From Bdellovibrionales bacterium (GTDB lineage: Bacteria > Bdellovibrionota > Bdellovibrionia > Bdellovibrionales > Bdellovibrionaceae), in NCBI GenBank assembly GCA_016713585.1, contig JADJOV010000012.1:1-64000 (forward strand): a stretch of 64,000 nt of DNA. Direction: 5' to 3'. A model generated the notes under the pieces. That model worked only from the letters and a program-made list of their open reading frames with translations, did no database searches and was not told the DNA's origin. Below are positions 1 to 9,886 of the stretch, piece after piece. The translations under genes were made by a program, and so were the position numbers. Every line of letters starts with the position of its first letter. Position 1 is the first letter of the stretch.

Positions 1-784
1 AACAGGCCGAATCGGTGAGATGAATGGGCGTAAACCCCCGAAAGGGTATAACTTGTAGCTGTCGATCCATTAGATAAGGTGGAGAAGACGAAAACTGGAT
101 GAGCGCTACGGGGCGAGCTTATCTCTAGCTACCGGGGGCGCAGGCTCCGGCATGTTCATAAAGGCACTTTCATAAACGTGGGAGGACCTGTGGTTTACTG
201 GCACGAAGCCAGAAGTCTCCAAAGCGAGAAGCCGAGATGAGAAGTCACAGGAATTCAGACGACATCATAGTAGCGGTGAACCGAGTAATGATCGGGGAGC
301 GAAGGGTGTCGCAGAAAGGAGAAGTTGCAAGTGAAGAAACAGGGGCCACACTCCGAGGTGGGGAATACATCCGAACACAGTGGCGGATTTAAACAAGACC
401 CGGTCTCTCGGCGAGCAGCTATTGCAGCAAAGAGCCAGGAAGAACCGAAAAGAACAATTTAACAGTTTGCTTCATCATTTGACCTACGAATTGGTTGAGG
501 ATCTAAAGTCTTCCTTCGGATTTCGACCAGGATTGAGCTGCCATCATGCCCTGGCCACGATCAATGAGATTCTCTACCGTAGGAAGGCGGAACATGTTCT
601 TGAGGTAGATATCCAGGATTTCTTTGGAAGCTTAAGCCATGAATGGCTTAAGAAATTCATGCGACTTCGGATCGGAGACGAGCGAGTGCTCAAACTGATC
701 GAGGCTTGGCTGAGTGCCGGCGTCATGGAGAATGGACAATTACAAGAAGGCGAAGAAAAGGGAACTCCGCAAGGAGGTTCGATT

Positions 785-800
785 ACTCTAAACACAATGG
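785..800 (+). repeat. Left terminal inverted repeat of the nested element (copy 1)
   Basis: ACTCTAAACACAATGG. It matches the reverse complement of 2670-2687 except for two missing C residues, and matches the ends of copy 2 (32493-32509 and 34133-34150). The recombinase stop codon TAG falls inside this repeat. Confidence 0.75.
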
Positions 801-2392
801 AACATTTTCCTGAACCGGCACCACGTGTTTAACGTTAACATCTTGATTTTGACATCAACAACGACCTCGCTGACCAAAAGACGAACAAGTTGCTTTTTTC
901 TTCGAACTTCAAATTTGGTAGGTTTAAATTCATCTTTTCTTAAAATCCTCGAACTGTTCAACAAGCTGCAGACACTGTTGCTTTTGTTTTCCTCTTGATT
1001 CAAAAGGGCACATTCGTTATTCAGTTTTGTAATTCGCAATCGAAGAGTTTTCAACCGCCTTCGACTTCAGCTAAATTTAACGTGCCGACTTGGTAAAGAT
1101 CAAGCAATCTTTCCTTTTGCTGCTCTTGCATGCGGATTTCTTTTTTTCTTCTTGCTAAGAAGTGTTTCATAATTTGAGTCTTCTTACTTTTTTCTTAGCG
1201 TCCATTCGCCGAGTATATTCTTTAACGACGATTTCGGGTTGTTCAATGAGGGTTTGGACTTGCTGCCAGACAAGCTCATCTAAACCTCAACTCTAACTGG
1301 ATGAGATGAACAAACACGTCCTGTGGGCCATCTGTGGCCCGTCTTGACCCATGCAGCGGTAATAGAGCCTTTGTATTTGAGTTTGAAGCGGGCTTACCAT
1401 AGATTGAATAGCCGCATTCTTTGCAACGAAGAAGACCGCTTAGGAGAATTACTTTCATAACGTTTATTATTTCGCGGCGATAACTTTTTATTTTCTTGAA
1501 GCTGCGCTTTTGCTTTTCAAAATCCTCCTCACTGACTATCTGGGAACAGCAATAATGATCCAGTCTTTCGGGTCACGATCCCGAGTACTTGATTTTGGTT
1601 TCTTTGGATAGAAGCCATTGTCCCGAGCTAATTTAGTGGACCTGAGCCTTTTTTGACAACTTGAGTCTTTCGATAGGCCGCCTTGCCGCAGTAGGGCAGG
1701 ATTTTTCAACATGAGCCAAATCACTGAACGCTCCCAGTGACCCACATTGTGTCGACTGGGAATGCCTTCTGTCGTGAGTTCTCTAGCAATTGCCCCAATG
1801 CTTTTTCGATCATAAATATAGCGATGAAAAATTCTTTTGACGACGGTTGCCTCTTCAGGATGAATTTCGTAACGACACTCTTCGGATTCGGTAGCAGATA
1901 TAGACATACCCATAAGGCGCGCCAGATAAAACTGAAACTTTGCCAGCTTTGGCTTTATAAAGTTTACCTCGACGACTTCGCTCGATTATTTTTCTCTCTC
2001 AAATTCGGATATAACTCCTTGAATTTGAAAAGTAACTGATCTTCGGGTGAAGTTGAAATTGTTCGGTTTGCAAAGTTAATCTCAACACCCAGTTTTTAAA
2101 CTCTTCTACCAGAATCAATTGGTGAGCATACTTTCTGGCTAAGCGATCTGGACATAGAATTAAAATCTGATTGACTTCACCGGCAACGGCCTTGTCTCTG
2201 AGAGCATCAAGCCCTGGGCGCACAAGAGTTGTGCCACTGACGCCATTGTCAGTAAAAACAAGATCTTCTTCAATCTGGTATCCTTGACTGACACAATGTT
2301 CTCGAAGACTTGAAATTTGTGATTCAATAGTTTCCTTCTTGGGCTTGCTTGTCGCTTGAGACCCTGGCGTAGATCGCTGTGGTTTTGTTCAT
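788..2392 (-). pseudogene. Large serine recombinase, frameshifted (copy 1)
   Basis: Site-specific recombinase of the resolvase/large serine integrase family. The ATG at 2392 opens MNKTTAIYARVSSDKQ, with the nucleophile serine in YARVSSD. Then come the catalytic-domain piece RPGLDALRDKAV...CPDRLARKYAHQL (near 2060-2220), the recombinase domain YEIHPEEATVVKRIFHRY...GIPSRHNVGHWERS (1700-1900), a zinc-ribbon start LLRCKECGYSIYGK (near 1420), and a basic coiled C-terminus ending at 788 inside the terminal repeat. The intact length would be about 535 residues. Several frameshifts separate these parts, so it is probably inactive as read. Confidence 0.82.
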
Positions 2393-2669
2393 GGGTTTTT
2401 ACCTCTGATTTTTGTGTTGTTCTTTGAATTTCTGGGAGAATGATTTCGAATGCTTTGGTGAGTCTTTCGTCTCGATCGCTTTTGTAGAGGCCTTCGATAC
2501 GAACCGTCCATAGCCTCTTTAATGTTTTTGACATGCTGAACTTCCTTGTGTGAACAAGGCGCTGGTCCATTCATGGACGGCGGCTGCCAACTGCAATTGG
2601 CGTACTTGCGCCCGTTGGAATAAAGCCTGTGATTACCAAAGGATAGCTTGATTGACAACGAAAAGTTGT

Positions 2670-2687
2670 CCATTGTGTTTAGGGAGT
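2670..2687 (-). repeat. Right terminal inverted repeat of the nested element (copy 1)
   Basis: On the minus strand this reads ACTCCCTAAACACAATGG. RT coding sequence resumes directly after it. Confidence 0.75.
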
Positions 2688-3372
2688 AGTTTCTCCCTTG
2701 CTTGCGAATATCTACCTTCATTATGTTCTGGACCTATGGTTTGAGAAGAAAATTAAACAACGGTTTAATGGACGAGCAAATCTGGTGCGTTATGCAGACG
2801 ACTTTGCTCTGTTCTTCAATAAGGCCTCGATGTCACAACAATGCAAACCTTGCTCATGGCAAGGCTTGCTCAGTTTGGCCTGAGCATCTCTGAAAAGAAG
2901 ACTCATCAAACGTACCTTGGGTCACGGAGTCATCCGAAACCCAGGAGCGTCGGCAAATGACATTTCTCGGGTTCACAATCTACCGAGCCAAGAATCGCAG
3001 TGGAACAGCCAGTAAGACTGTATTTGTAACAAATTATACGCGATATGGTCGTGCGAAAGCAGCGATCAAGGCTAAGATTTTACAAATTCAACACCGACCC
3101 ATAGCAGAACAGGTTCAGATCCTCAACTCCAGTTTGATGGGTCACTTCAACTACTATGGGATTGCCGGTAATGGACAAAAACTCCACTCATTCTCTCAGC
3201 AAGTTCGCTGGGATTGGCGGCACAGTCTCTCTCGACGGAGCCAAAACGGCCGAGTCACTTGGGACAAGTACCAAGAAATTTTAGATAAACACCCGCTGGT
3301 GTTTCCCAAAATTAAGATCCAGTACCAAGACTTAAGCACATTCGCCAGGCTGTAAACATCCTCTTTTCTGAA

Positions 3373-3445
3373 GAGCCGTGTGCGGGAAATCTGCCAGCAC
3401 GGTTCTGTGGTGGGACCCAGTCAGTAATGGCTGGGTCTACCCGAT
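3373..3445 (+). ncRNA. Group II intron domains V and VI (copy 1)
   Basis: Domain V: GAGCCGTG (3373-3380) pairs with CACGGTTC near 3398-3405 around the GGGAAATC internal part. Domain VI: GACCCAG and CTGGGTC flank TCAGTAATGG. The intron should end at 3445 (CCGAT). Assigned by motif and by identity with copy 2. Confidence 0.75.
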
Positions 3446-3452
3446 CTCTGAG

Positions 3453-3480
3453 ATGACGTGTCGTTTCGACGACACGTCAT
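3453..3480. repeat. Perfect 12-bp hairpin with TTCG loop
   Basis: ATGACGTGTCGT / ACGACACGTCAT around TTCG, eight bases beyond the intron 3' end. Its 18-base core differs by one loop base from the hairpin at 35879-35898. It could be a terminator stem, an IS end or a REP-like unit. Confidence 0.7.
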
Positions 3481-3516
3481 TAATAATTTGACATAGGTAG
3501 CGTACTTCAAAAGAGA

Positions 3517-5023
3517 CTACTCCTGGCACCCAACTAAAGCTGCAGCAGCTGCTTCCTGTTCAGCAAGGCGAGCGTAATTTAGGAATTCTTTGTACTCTCT
3601 AGAAATGCCATTTAGCTTCCTTAGAATCTCATAGCCTTTCTGAGGAATGGTTTTTTCTGAATAGAGATATGGCACAACGCTATCAAGATTGGGGTGGAGA
3701 GAGTCGTCAAGGTCCTTAGAGCCACTGATGGTCCCTCGGAGCGCCACAATCTCTCGAGCCACACATTCTGCTCGCCTCACGCAGATTTTCTGCTGGTTCT
3801 TGCGATCTGAGTGAGGACATTTCTTTTTCAGTGGATGATTTAAGTTCTATTTTTAGGTCTGCTATACGTTTGATAATACTCTCAAGATCTATAAATCCCA
3901 GTCCAAATGTCTTTTCATTAGAGAAATTATTAACCATTTTGTCCAAATCGCCGAGTAGATATGGAACCCAAAACTGCTTGGAGGCCACACGAACTCCCTC
4001 TGCAGCTGTCATAATTTTACCCTTAAACAATTGCCCCAGATCCTTGTCCTTAAGCTGGTTTTCAAGCAATTTCATCTCCCACATCACCTTATTCAATTCG
4101 AAAGATGCACCATTGATTGATTTTTTAATCAGCTCTGCAATTTTTTCGGTCTGGCTAAGCGTTCCTCGAGCCACTAACATTTGATGAAGTCTTCTGAATT
4201 CCTTAAATGGCAAAGGTTCTGGCTTTTGTCCCTTCGATTCTTTCTCCAGTTGTGCGACATCTTCGGAGATATTATCGAGAATGGGAAGCAGTTTTTCAAC
4301 CAAGTCCTGGCTTGACTTAGATCCAAAGAAGGATTCGACGCTCTTTAGTTCATCCTCCACATATTCGAAATGCGGAAGGCGCAAATCTCTGACTTGCTCC
4401 AAGAACAAACTAAAAAACCGTTGATAATCCTTCGAATTATGGGCTGGCAAATCTTCCTCAAAAGCCTCTTTTAGAGTCATCAGGGCCTTGTGGATAGGTC
4501 CCAATGAGAGAGGTTTAATCTCGGACTTGAGTTTAACACGTAGACTCTTAGCCACTTCCAGAATCTCTGCCGCAGAAAAACTGTCTACCTTATTAGGCAG
4601 CACCTCTTGAAGGGCTTCGAAATGACTCAAGTAGAATGAGGAATAAGCCTTCGAAATTTCCATCGATTTATCCATGACTGCTTTGGTCCCCCAGGTTATC
4701 GAATCTGAAGTCGATCCATCGTAAATTGCAGAACTAAGTTCATTCGCCAACTTTGGCAGACCGGGTACTTCTGATTGCTCCAAGTATCTTTCCACAATAT
4801 ATGTCGCGTCCTCAAATCGCCCGCTACTACCGTCCACCCGCCTAGCTGCATCCGTTGTGGGTGTCTGGCCATTCACACAAGATTTAGCGACTTGAACTGC
4901 TCTATGACCAGAGTTGCCACCGTGAGCATTGGATCGGCGGATCGGGGTCTTAGCCTGAGCAGGCAATAACCCTTGAACAAAAACGACAGTCACCAAAGAC
5001 AGAAACAGTGTTGATTTAGGCAT
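3517..5023 (-). CDS. Exported alpha-helical protein of unknown function, frameshifted near the C-terminus
   Basis: I do not recognise a family. The ATG at 5023 has AAGGAG eight bases upstream and opens a signal peptide (MPKSTLFLSLV..., hydrophobic to about residue 23, then PAQAKT as a likely signal peptidase I site). The mature part is about 470 residues, rich in Lys, Glu and Leu, with no cysteine pairs or catalytic motif I could pick out. The reading frame shifts near 3770-3780: the frame read to there ends in SLRSQEPAENLREASR, and the continuation (RRAECVAREIVALRG... to 3517) is in another frame. The gene lies between the intron and a LysR gene and appears to be a single transcription unit. 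Confidence 0.6.
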
Positions 5024-5230
5024 TTGCGGACTCCTTATTTTGGTCTCGCTGAGCAAAGAGTGAGCCATATTTAAAACTATTCTATTCAATTTGAATCGGC
5101 ACTGAGATGGGTTGGGCCGCAAAATGCAGTTAGCACAAGCATTATTTACTAAATAACTTAGTCAACGACTTGGGGACATCGGCGGATGTAGGGTTTAAAA
5201 AAAGACTCTAGGATTATTGCCACACCTCTA

Positions 5231-6139
5231 TCAAAGAACCAAACGCTCTTCACAAAGACGAATAAGCCATGAATACATCTTTTGCGTGACCAAATCATTC
5301 TTAACGCTCAGAAAAACCGGCTCAGAGACTTGTTTAAGCGACGACACCGTCAACTTGACCAAAGCTCCAGACTCGAGCAAGGGACGGGCCACAATGTCAG
5401 GCACGAAACCTAGTTGATCTGTGTGTCGGATCACTTCCACAGCACTTGTTGCTGTCGAAGTCTCATAGCCCCGAATTCGTTTATTCTGACTGAGTGGAAA
5501 ATTATCATTCCCATACGCAATTCCATTCTGTGACCAATACACGGGAAAGACGAAAGGGAACTTGGCTATACTTTTGATGCTAGCCTCCTTCCCTTCCACC
5601 TGACAAGGATGACCTTTGCGCCCGCACAGAATCCAATCGACCCTTCCCACTTTGACGGAGGTCCAGGTTTTTGGCCAATCCATTTCACGCAGGTGAAGAC
5701 AGATCTGAAAACCATTCCTCATCGCCACATTTAAAAACATATCAGGGGGTAAATCTAAAAGACGCAGCTTGTAGTCCGGATAGGTCGTGACAAATTGGGC
5801 AAACAAACTTGGCACAAATTGAGTTGAAAAAAACGAGGTCGTGGCAAAGCTCAAAAGGGGTGACTCTTTAGTCTTCACAAAGCTAGCTAGGAAGGCCTCC
5901 TGATTTGCTCGAATCTCGTTAAACATCGGCAAAATTTCTGCAGCCTTTTTGGTGGGTTTCACACCAAAGGACGAGCGCTCAAGCAACTTGAAACCCACCT
6001 TCGTCTCAAGGGCTGTTATAATCTTTGAAATCTGGCCAGGCGCACAGCTGCGTTGACGAGCTAGCTCTCGAACAGAGCCTGTCCGAAGCAGCTCGAGAAA
6101 CACATTGATTTCCCTGATTTTGATTTCTTCAAAATCCAC
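5231..6139 (-). CDS. LysR-family transcriptional regulator
   Basis: 302 residues, the normal size for the family. The N-terminal winged helix-turn-helix spans about residues 8-66 (FLELLRTGSVRELARQRS...QISKIITALE). The periplasmic-binding-like effector domain follows from about residue 90. It is transcribed in the same direction as fadJ and fadI and begins 15 bases after fadJ ends, so it may be the last gene of that operon or have its own promoter inside fadJ. Control of the fad genes is a guess from position only. The last helix-turn-helix residues are slightly unusual (SCAPGQ) but the fold signature is clear. Confidence 0.85.
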   Translation of the reverse strand: MDFEEIKIREINVFLELLRTGSVRELARQRSCAPGQISKIITALETKVGFKLLERSSFGVKPTKKAAEILPMFNEIRANQEAFLASFVKTKESPLLSFATTSFFSTQFVPSLFAQFVTTYPDYKLRLLDLPPDMFLNVAMRNGFQICLHLREMDWPKTWTSVKVGRVDWILCGRKGHPCQVEGKEASIKSIAKFPFVFPVYWSQNGIAYGNDNFPLSQNKRIRGYETSTATSAVEVIRHTDQLGFVPDIVARPLLESGALVKLTVSSLKQVSEPVFLSVKNDLVTQKMYSWLIRLCEERLVL

Positions 6140-6154
6140 TCTAAAATCTGCCCA

Positions 6155-8305
6155 TCACTTATAAAACTTCGCTTTCACGCTAGCCATTTCGCTGAGCACC
6201 TTCGATGGTTTGAGTCTTGGCGCAGTTCTTTGCGAAGCATAGGTCTCAAGCTGTTCGGCAACATATTTTGAACCCACCGAGTCCGCGTATCTCAACAAAC
6301 CACCCCGAAACGGTGGGAAACCAGTCCCCATAATCATTGCAAGGTCAACCTCATGAGGCGTCTCAACAATGCGATCCTCAATCAGGGCCCGCGAGCATTC
6401 ATTGATCATGGCAAAAACGCCCCGCTCAATACACTCTTTTGATGTGTGGGGATTCGTCGGCTGACCCAAACCGAGAGCGGAATAAATTGTTTCATCCACT
6501 TCGCCCCGCTGACCATCAGAGGAGTATTTGTAAAAACCCTGGCCGTTCTTTTTTCCGAGGCGAGTTGATTTTTCCAAAACTTCCATACAGGGGGCGAGAC
6601 TCACTCGATCACCAAAGGCCTTCATAAAAATTCGCAAAACTTTAACGCAGACATCAAGCCCAACCTCATCCATCAAGGCAAATGGCCCCATAGGCATTCC
6701 AAATTCTTTCACATAGGCGACATCGACCTGCCCCACACTCATCCCTTCCTGAAACATAAAAGCAGCTTCAGCCATGTAGGGCAGCAAAAGTCGATTGACC
6801 AAAAACCCCGGCCCATCTTTAACGACGACCGGCATTTTTCCCATCTTTTTGGTGAGTTCAAAAATAGTTGAAATGGTCTGATCAGAAGTCTTGGCCCCAC
6901 GGATGACTTCAACCAAGGGCATTTTATGGACTGGATTGAAAAAATGCATCCCCGCAAAAAACTCAGGATGAGGATGCCCCTGGGACATCTCCGTCACACT
7001 GAGAGAAGACGTGTTGGTGACAAGAATTGCATCCGGGCGCATCTGGGCCGCAGTTTCTCCGATCACTCTTTGTTTGATTTTCATGTCTTCAACAATCGCT
7101 TCAATGACAACGTCTAATCTTTTGAAATCACTGTAGTCGACTCCAATGCTGACCGAATTCATTTTCTGACGAAATTGATATCGATCAATAGATTTTCGTT
7201 TAAGTAATTTTTTCCACAAATCACTTGCATGTTTTAGGCCTTTTCCGAGTGCTTCATAGTTCAGATCCTTCATCCGCACTTGGATCCCCTTGTCAGCCGC
7301 GACATAGGCAATGCCGCCCCCCATGGTCCCCGCCCCCAGGATCCCCAGGGCCTTCACTTCCTTGGCTTTGGCCGCCGTTGCATTTTGCTTTTTCACCATC
7401 TCAGTTAAATAATAAACGTGAATCAAATTCTTACTCACCTCTGTGACAGCAACTTCAGCAAAGCCTTCGCGCTCGATCTTCATAGCCCGATCTCGATCTG
7501 ACATTCCGATCGTGGCACAGACAACCGACAAAGCTTTGAGTGGAGCTGGATAGTGCCCGCCGGTGAGTTTAAGAACTCCTTTTTTCGCCTGAGAAAACAC
7601 CACACCCCTTCCCAAGGGGCCTTCCAGAAAACCATTTATCAGACCGCTAGATTTGAAATGTTTTCTGCGTTTACCAACCTTATCTGTCACTAGTTTTTGA
7701 GCCCATTTCAGGGTTTCTTCTTGCAGAATTGCAGGATGAACTAACTTGTCTAAGAGGCCAATTTTATAGGCTTTCTTCCCCGGCAAGAGTTTGCCTGCGA
7801 GAATCACATCTAGCGAAGCTTGAAGGCCCACGATCCGAGGAAGCCTCACGCAACCACCAAACCCTGGAAGAATCCCAAGTTGAGTTTCAGGCAAACCAAT
7901 CCGAGTGCTTGGATCTTCACTTCCAATGCGATAATCACAGGCCAGAATAAACTCGCAACCACCTCCCGCACAGGCCCCATGCACGCTGGCAATTGTTGGC
8001 ATCGGCAGATCTTCAAGCATATTCATGATCTCTTGCCCCTGAGAAACGGCTTTGAGAACTTGCTCTTGATTATTCAAATTCTTAATTTCTTCAATATCGG
8101 CGCCAGCAATAAATATTTTCGCCTTTTTCGAAGTAAAAATAACAGCTTTGTAGGATGATTTCGTGAGCTCCTGAAGAACGTCTTTCAACCTGGCCATCAT
8201 CGGTGTGCTAAGTTTATTGACCTTTTCGCCAACCATATCGATTTCGACAATGGCAATTTCTTGCTTTGGAATAATCTTGATACTCTCTAAATGGGATGTT
8301 GACAT
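6155..8305 (-). CDS. fadJ: Fatty-acid oxidation multienzyme (enoyl-CoA hydratase / 3-hydroxyacyl-CoA dehydrogenase)
   Basis: Alpha subunit of the beta-oxidation complex: hydrates enoyl-CoA and oxidises 3-hydroxyacyl-CoA with NAD. About 716 residues, close to E. coli FadJ (714). The crotonase domain holds the oxyanion segment IAGADIEEI (66-74) and the glutamate pair Glu118 (CAGGGCE) and Glu140 (GLPETQLG). The dehydrogenase domain starts with the NAD-binding GILGAGTMGGG (321-331), with HFFNPVHKMPLVEV further on. I chose the ATG at 8305 because CGGAGG stands nine bases upstream; the earlier start would overlap fadI. It follows fadI by four bases in one operon, the fadIJ arrangement. FadB would be the alternative name; the neighbouring thiolase resembles FadI in length. 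Confidence 0.93.
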   Translation of the reverse strand: MSTSHLESIKIIPKQEIAIVEIDMVGEKVNKLSTPMMARLKDVLQELTKSSYKAVIFTSKKAKIFIAGADIEEIKNLNNQEQVLKAVSQGQEIMNMLEDLPMPTIASVHGACAGGGCEFILACDYRIGSEDPSTRIGLPETQLGILPGFGGCVRLPRIVGLQASLDVILAGKLLPGKKAYKIGLLDKLVHPAILQEETLKWAQKLVTDKVGKRRKHFKSSGLINGFLEGPLGRGVVFSQAKKGVLKLTGGHYPAPLKALSVVCATIGMSDRDRAMKIEREGFAEVAVTEVSKNLIHVYYLTEMVKKQNATAAKAKEVKALGILGAGTMGGGIAYVAADKGIQVRMKDLNYEALGKGLKHASDLWKKLLKRKSIDRYQFRQKMNSVSIGVDYSDFKRLDVVIEAIVEDMKIKQRVIGETAAQMRPDAILVTNTSSLSVTEMSQGHPHPEFFAGMHFFNPVHKMPLVEVIRGAKTSDQTISTIFELTKKMGKMPVVVKDGPGFLVNRLLLPYMAEAAFMFQEGMSVGQVDVAYVKEFGMPMGPFALMDEVGLDVCVKVLRIFMKAFGDRVSLAPCMEVLEKSTRLGKKNGQGFYKYSSDGQRGEVDETIYSALGLGQPTNPHTSKECIERGVFAMINECSRALIEDRIVETPHEVDLAMIMGTGFPPFRGGLLRYADSVGSKYVAEQLETYASQRTAPRLKPSKVLSEMASVKAKFYK

Positions 8306-8309
8306 AAAT

Positions 8310-9653
8310 TTAAGCCTCCGTCTCAAGAATCATGGCACCACCCTGGCCGCCACCAATACATAAAGTCGCAAGTCCAAACTGAACCTGTCGTCGTTGCATT
8401 TCTTTCATCAGCGTAATCACCAGTCGCGTTCCGGTCGCACCCACAGGATGGCCCAAGGCAATGGCCCCACCGTTCACGTTGAGCTTTTCTAAATCGACCG
8501 CGCCGACTTTGCCACCAAGGCCTAACTTGGTTTTGGCAAACTCATCAGATTCAAAAGCCTTCGCACAGGCCAAAACCTGGGCGGCAAAGGCTTCATTCAG
8601 CTCAATGAGTCCAAAGTCCGAAAAATTCAATCCGGCCCGCTTGAGCGCCACCGGCGTCGCATAAACAGGCCCGAGACCCATACGCTCTGGCTCAAGGCCC
8701 GCAAACCCATAGGACCTAATTCGAGCGTAAGGCTTATAGCCAAGAGCTTCCGCCTTTTCCCGGGACATCAATAAAACCATGGCAGCCCCATCGGTGAGTG
8801 GGCAGGCATTGCCCACGGTAATACTCCCTGTTTGTCGATCAAAAAATGGTTTGAGCTTTGCTAAGGCCTCCATGGTTTGTCCATCCCTAGGCCCAATATC
8901 TTCAGTGAGAATCTCTTTATAATCTGGCGGAAGCGGGAATGGCACGATTTCGGCCTTCATTCGACCTTCTTTGGTCGCCTTCACTGCCAAATTATGAGAC
9001 CGCAGAGCAAATTCATCCTGCATAACGCGGGAAATTCCAAATTCTTTGGCCAATATCTCAGCCGTCTGACCCATATTGATTCCGGCAAAAGGATCTGTCA
9101 GACCCTGCATCACAGAAATAACTGGGAAATATTCGTCCTTCATATTTCCTGTCAGCAGTGCCTTTATTTGTTTAAGTTCGGCGCCGAGAAGCTTTCCTGC
9201 TAAGGGCAAAGCCTGGGATGGTGACTTCGCCATAAACAGCTTGTCAAAAATATCTTGAATTTTCTGTGGCAACAAGGTCGGCATTTGCGACATGTTTTCA
9301 GTGCCTCCGGCCACAACAACGTCCATCGTCCCAGATCTGATTTTCTCATAGCCGTTGGAGATTGATTCAAGCGCTGAAGCACAATTCCGATGAACTGTGT
9401 AGGCTGAAGTCTTTTGCGGAATCCCAGCATTGAGCGCCACGACTCTTCCAATATTCACCGCATCAACGGGATTCCCCGTGTTACCGATAATAACCTCATC
9501 GATTAAATTCACATCGAGGTTAGTTTTGGCGATCAACTCGCGAAGAGCGACCTGTCCAAGCTCTGCTGGGTGAACTTTCTTGAGCTTTGTACCTGATTTG
9601 GCAAATGGCGTACGAACGCCTTCAACAATGACCACATCCCGTGGTGATTTCAT
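8310..9653 (-). CDS. fadI: Acetyl-CoA C-acyltransferase (3-ketoacyl-CoA thiolase)
   Basis: Last step of beta-oxidation: thiolytic cleavage of 3-ketoacyl-CoA to acetyl-CoA. 447 residues, nearer to FadI than to the shorter FadA. The acyl-accepting cysteine is Cys91 (VHRNCASALES), the conserved histidine lies in GHPVGATGTR near residue 400, and the second catalytic cysteine is Cys432 (CIGGGQGGA). The start at 9653 follows a GGAG-type site (AAAGGAGTTCTCGC). It is the first gene of the fadI-fadJ operon; the 230-base gap to maeB should hold divergent promoters. Confidence 0.93.
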   Translation of the reverse strand: MKSPRDVVIVEGVRTPFAKSGTKLKKVHPAELGQVALRELIAKTNLDVNLIDEVIIGNTGNPVDAVNIGRVVALNAGIPQKTSAYTVHRNCASALESISNGYEKIRSGTMDVVVAGGTENMSQMPTLLPQKIQDIFDKLFMAKSPSQALPLAGKLLGAELKQIKALLTGNMKDEYFPVISVMQGLTDPFAGINMGQTAEILAKEFGISRVMQDEFALRSHNLAVKATKEGRMKAEIVPFPLPPDYKEILTEDIGPRDGQTMEALAKLKPFFDRQTGSITVGNACPLTDGAAMVLLMSREKAEALGYKPYARIRSYGFAGLEPERMGLGPVYATPVALKRAGLNFSDFGLIELNEAFAAQVLACAKAFESDEFAKTKLGLGGKVGAVDLEKLNVNGGAIALGHPVGATGTRLVITLMKEMQRRQVQFGLATLCIGGGQGGAMILETEA

Positions 9654-9886
9654 GCGAGAACTCCTTTTCCATGAAGATCTAGACTTTCTTATTTTTATTT
9701 ATAACGCCGCATTAGAATAAACGAGGAGCTTTCATCTGGGAATAGAATAAGTTGGTTTTGACCTTGGAAGAGATCACTTTGACTCTCTGTCAATGCGTTG
9801 CGTTGCGTTGCTTGGTCGGTAGCCTTCCGATAAAAATCCTCCTATCGTAACGATTCACGTGTAGGTCATGATCATTGGGAGGCGCT
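9654..9886. promoter_or_regulatory. Divergent promoter region between fadI and maeB
   Basis: No gene. It is AT-rich near fadI and contains a short TTGCG triplication (near 9794-9811). Both neighbours read away from it, so it must hold their promoters; no individual box is clear enough to assign. Confidence 0.45.

Larger units (their letters stand above)
785..2687. mobile_element. Serine-recombinase element nested in the intron RT gene (copy 1)
   Basis: About 1.9 kb inserted between the codons for GTPQGGS and PLLANIY of the RT. It is bounded by inverted repeats: ACTCTAAACACAATGG at 785-800 and, at 2670-2687, the reverse complement of ACTCCCTAAACACAATGG; the left end has lost two bases. One large serine recombinase on the minus strand fills most of it. 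About 300 bases upstream of the recombinase hold a possible short ORF (from 2534, MSKTLKRLW...), also present in copy 2. The same element sits at the same RT position in the second intron copy. Confidence 0.8.
331..3355 (+). pseudogene. ltrA: Group II intron reverse transcriptase/maturase, broken (copy 1)
   Basis: Starts at a GTG at 331 behind AAAGGAG. Fragments read in order: an N-terminal part ending in the RT motif GTPQGGS (near 780), then after the inserted element the continuation PLLANIY, the catalytic box YADDF (near 2790), and the maturase (X/thumb) domain with NYYGI and RRSQN (2957-3355). Compared with copy 2, about 250 bases encoding residues between HLTYELVE and LKSSFGF are missing near position 499, and there are frameshifts near 430 and in the region after 2830. 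It cannot make an active protein. Confidence 0.88.
1..3445 (+). mobile_element. Group II intron copy 1, 5' end outside the window, interrupted by a nested element
   Basis: Retroelement that splices as RNA and inserts through its own reverse transcriptase/maturase. The 3' end is recognisable: a domain V-like hairpin at 3373-3406 (GAGCCGTG ... CACGGTTC) and a domain VI-like hairpin at about 3412-3438, ending in CTACCCGAT at 3445. Base 1 pairs with position 35179 of the inverted second copy, so roughly 130 bases of the 5' end lie before the window. The maturase domain has no visible endonuclease tail, which suggests a compact bacterial class. The copy is dead: the RT has lost about 80 codons near position 499, has several frameshifts, and is split by a 1.9-kb serine-recombinase element. 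Confidence 0.85.

Noticed and set aside
2160..2570. 136-residue ORF overlapping the recombinase start
   Set aside because: Past the first 60 codons it runs out of frame through the recombinase catalytic domain, so only a possible short leader from 2534 is mentioned.
9794..9811. TTGCG triplication upstream of maeB
   Set aside because: Three units only, no sign of function.
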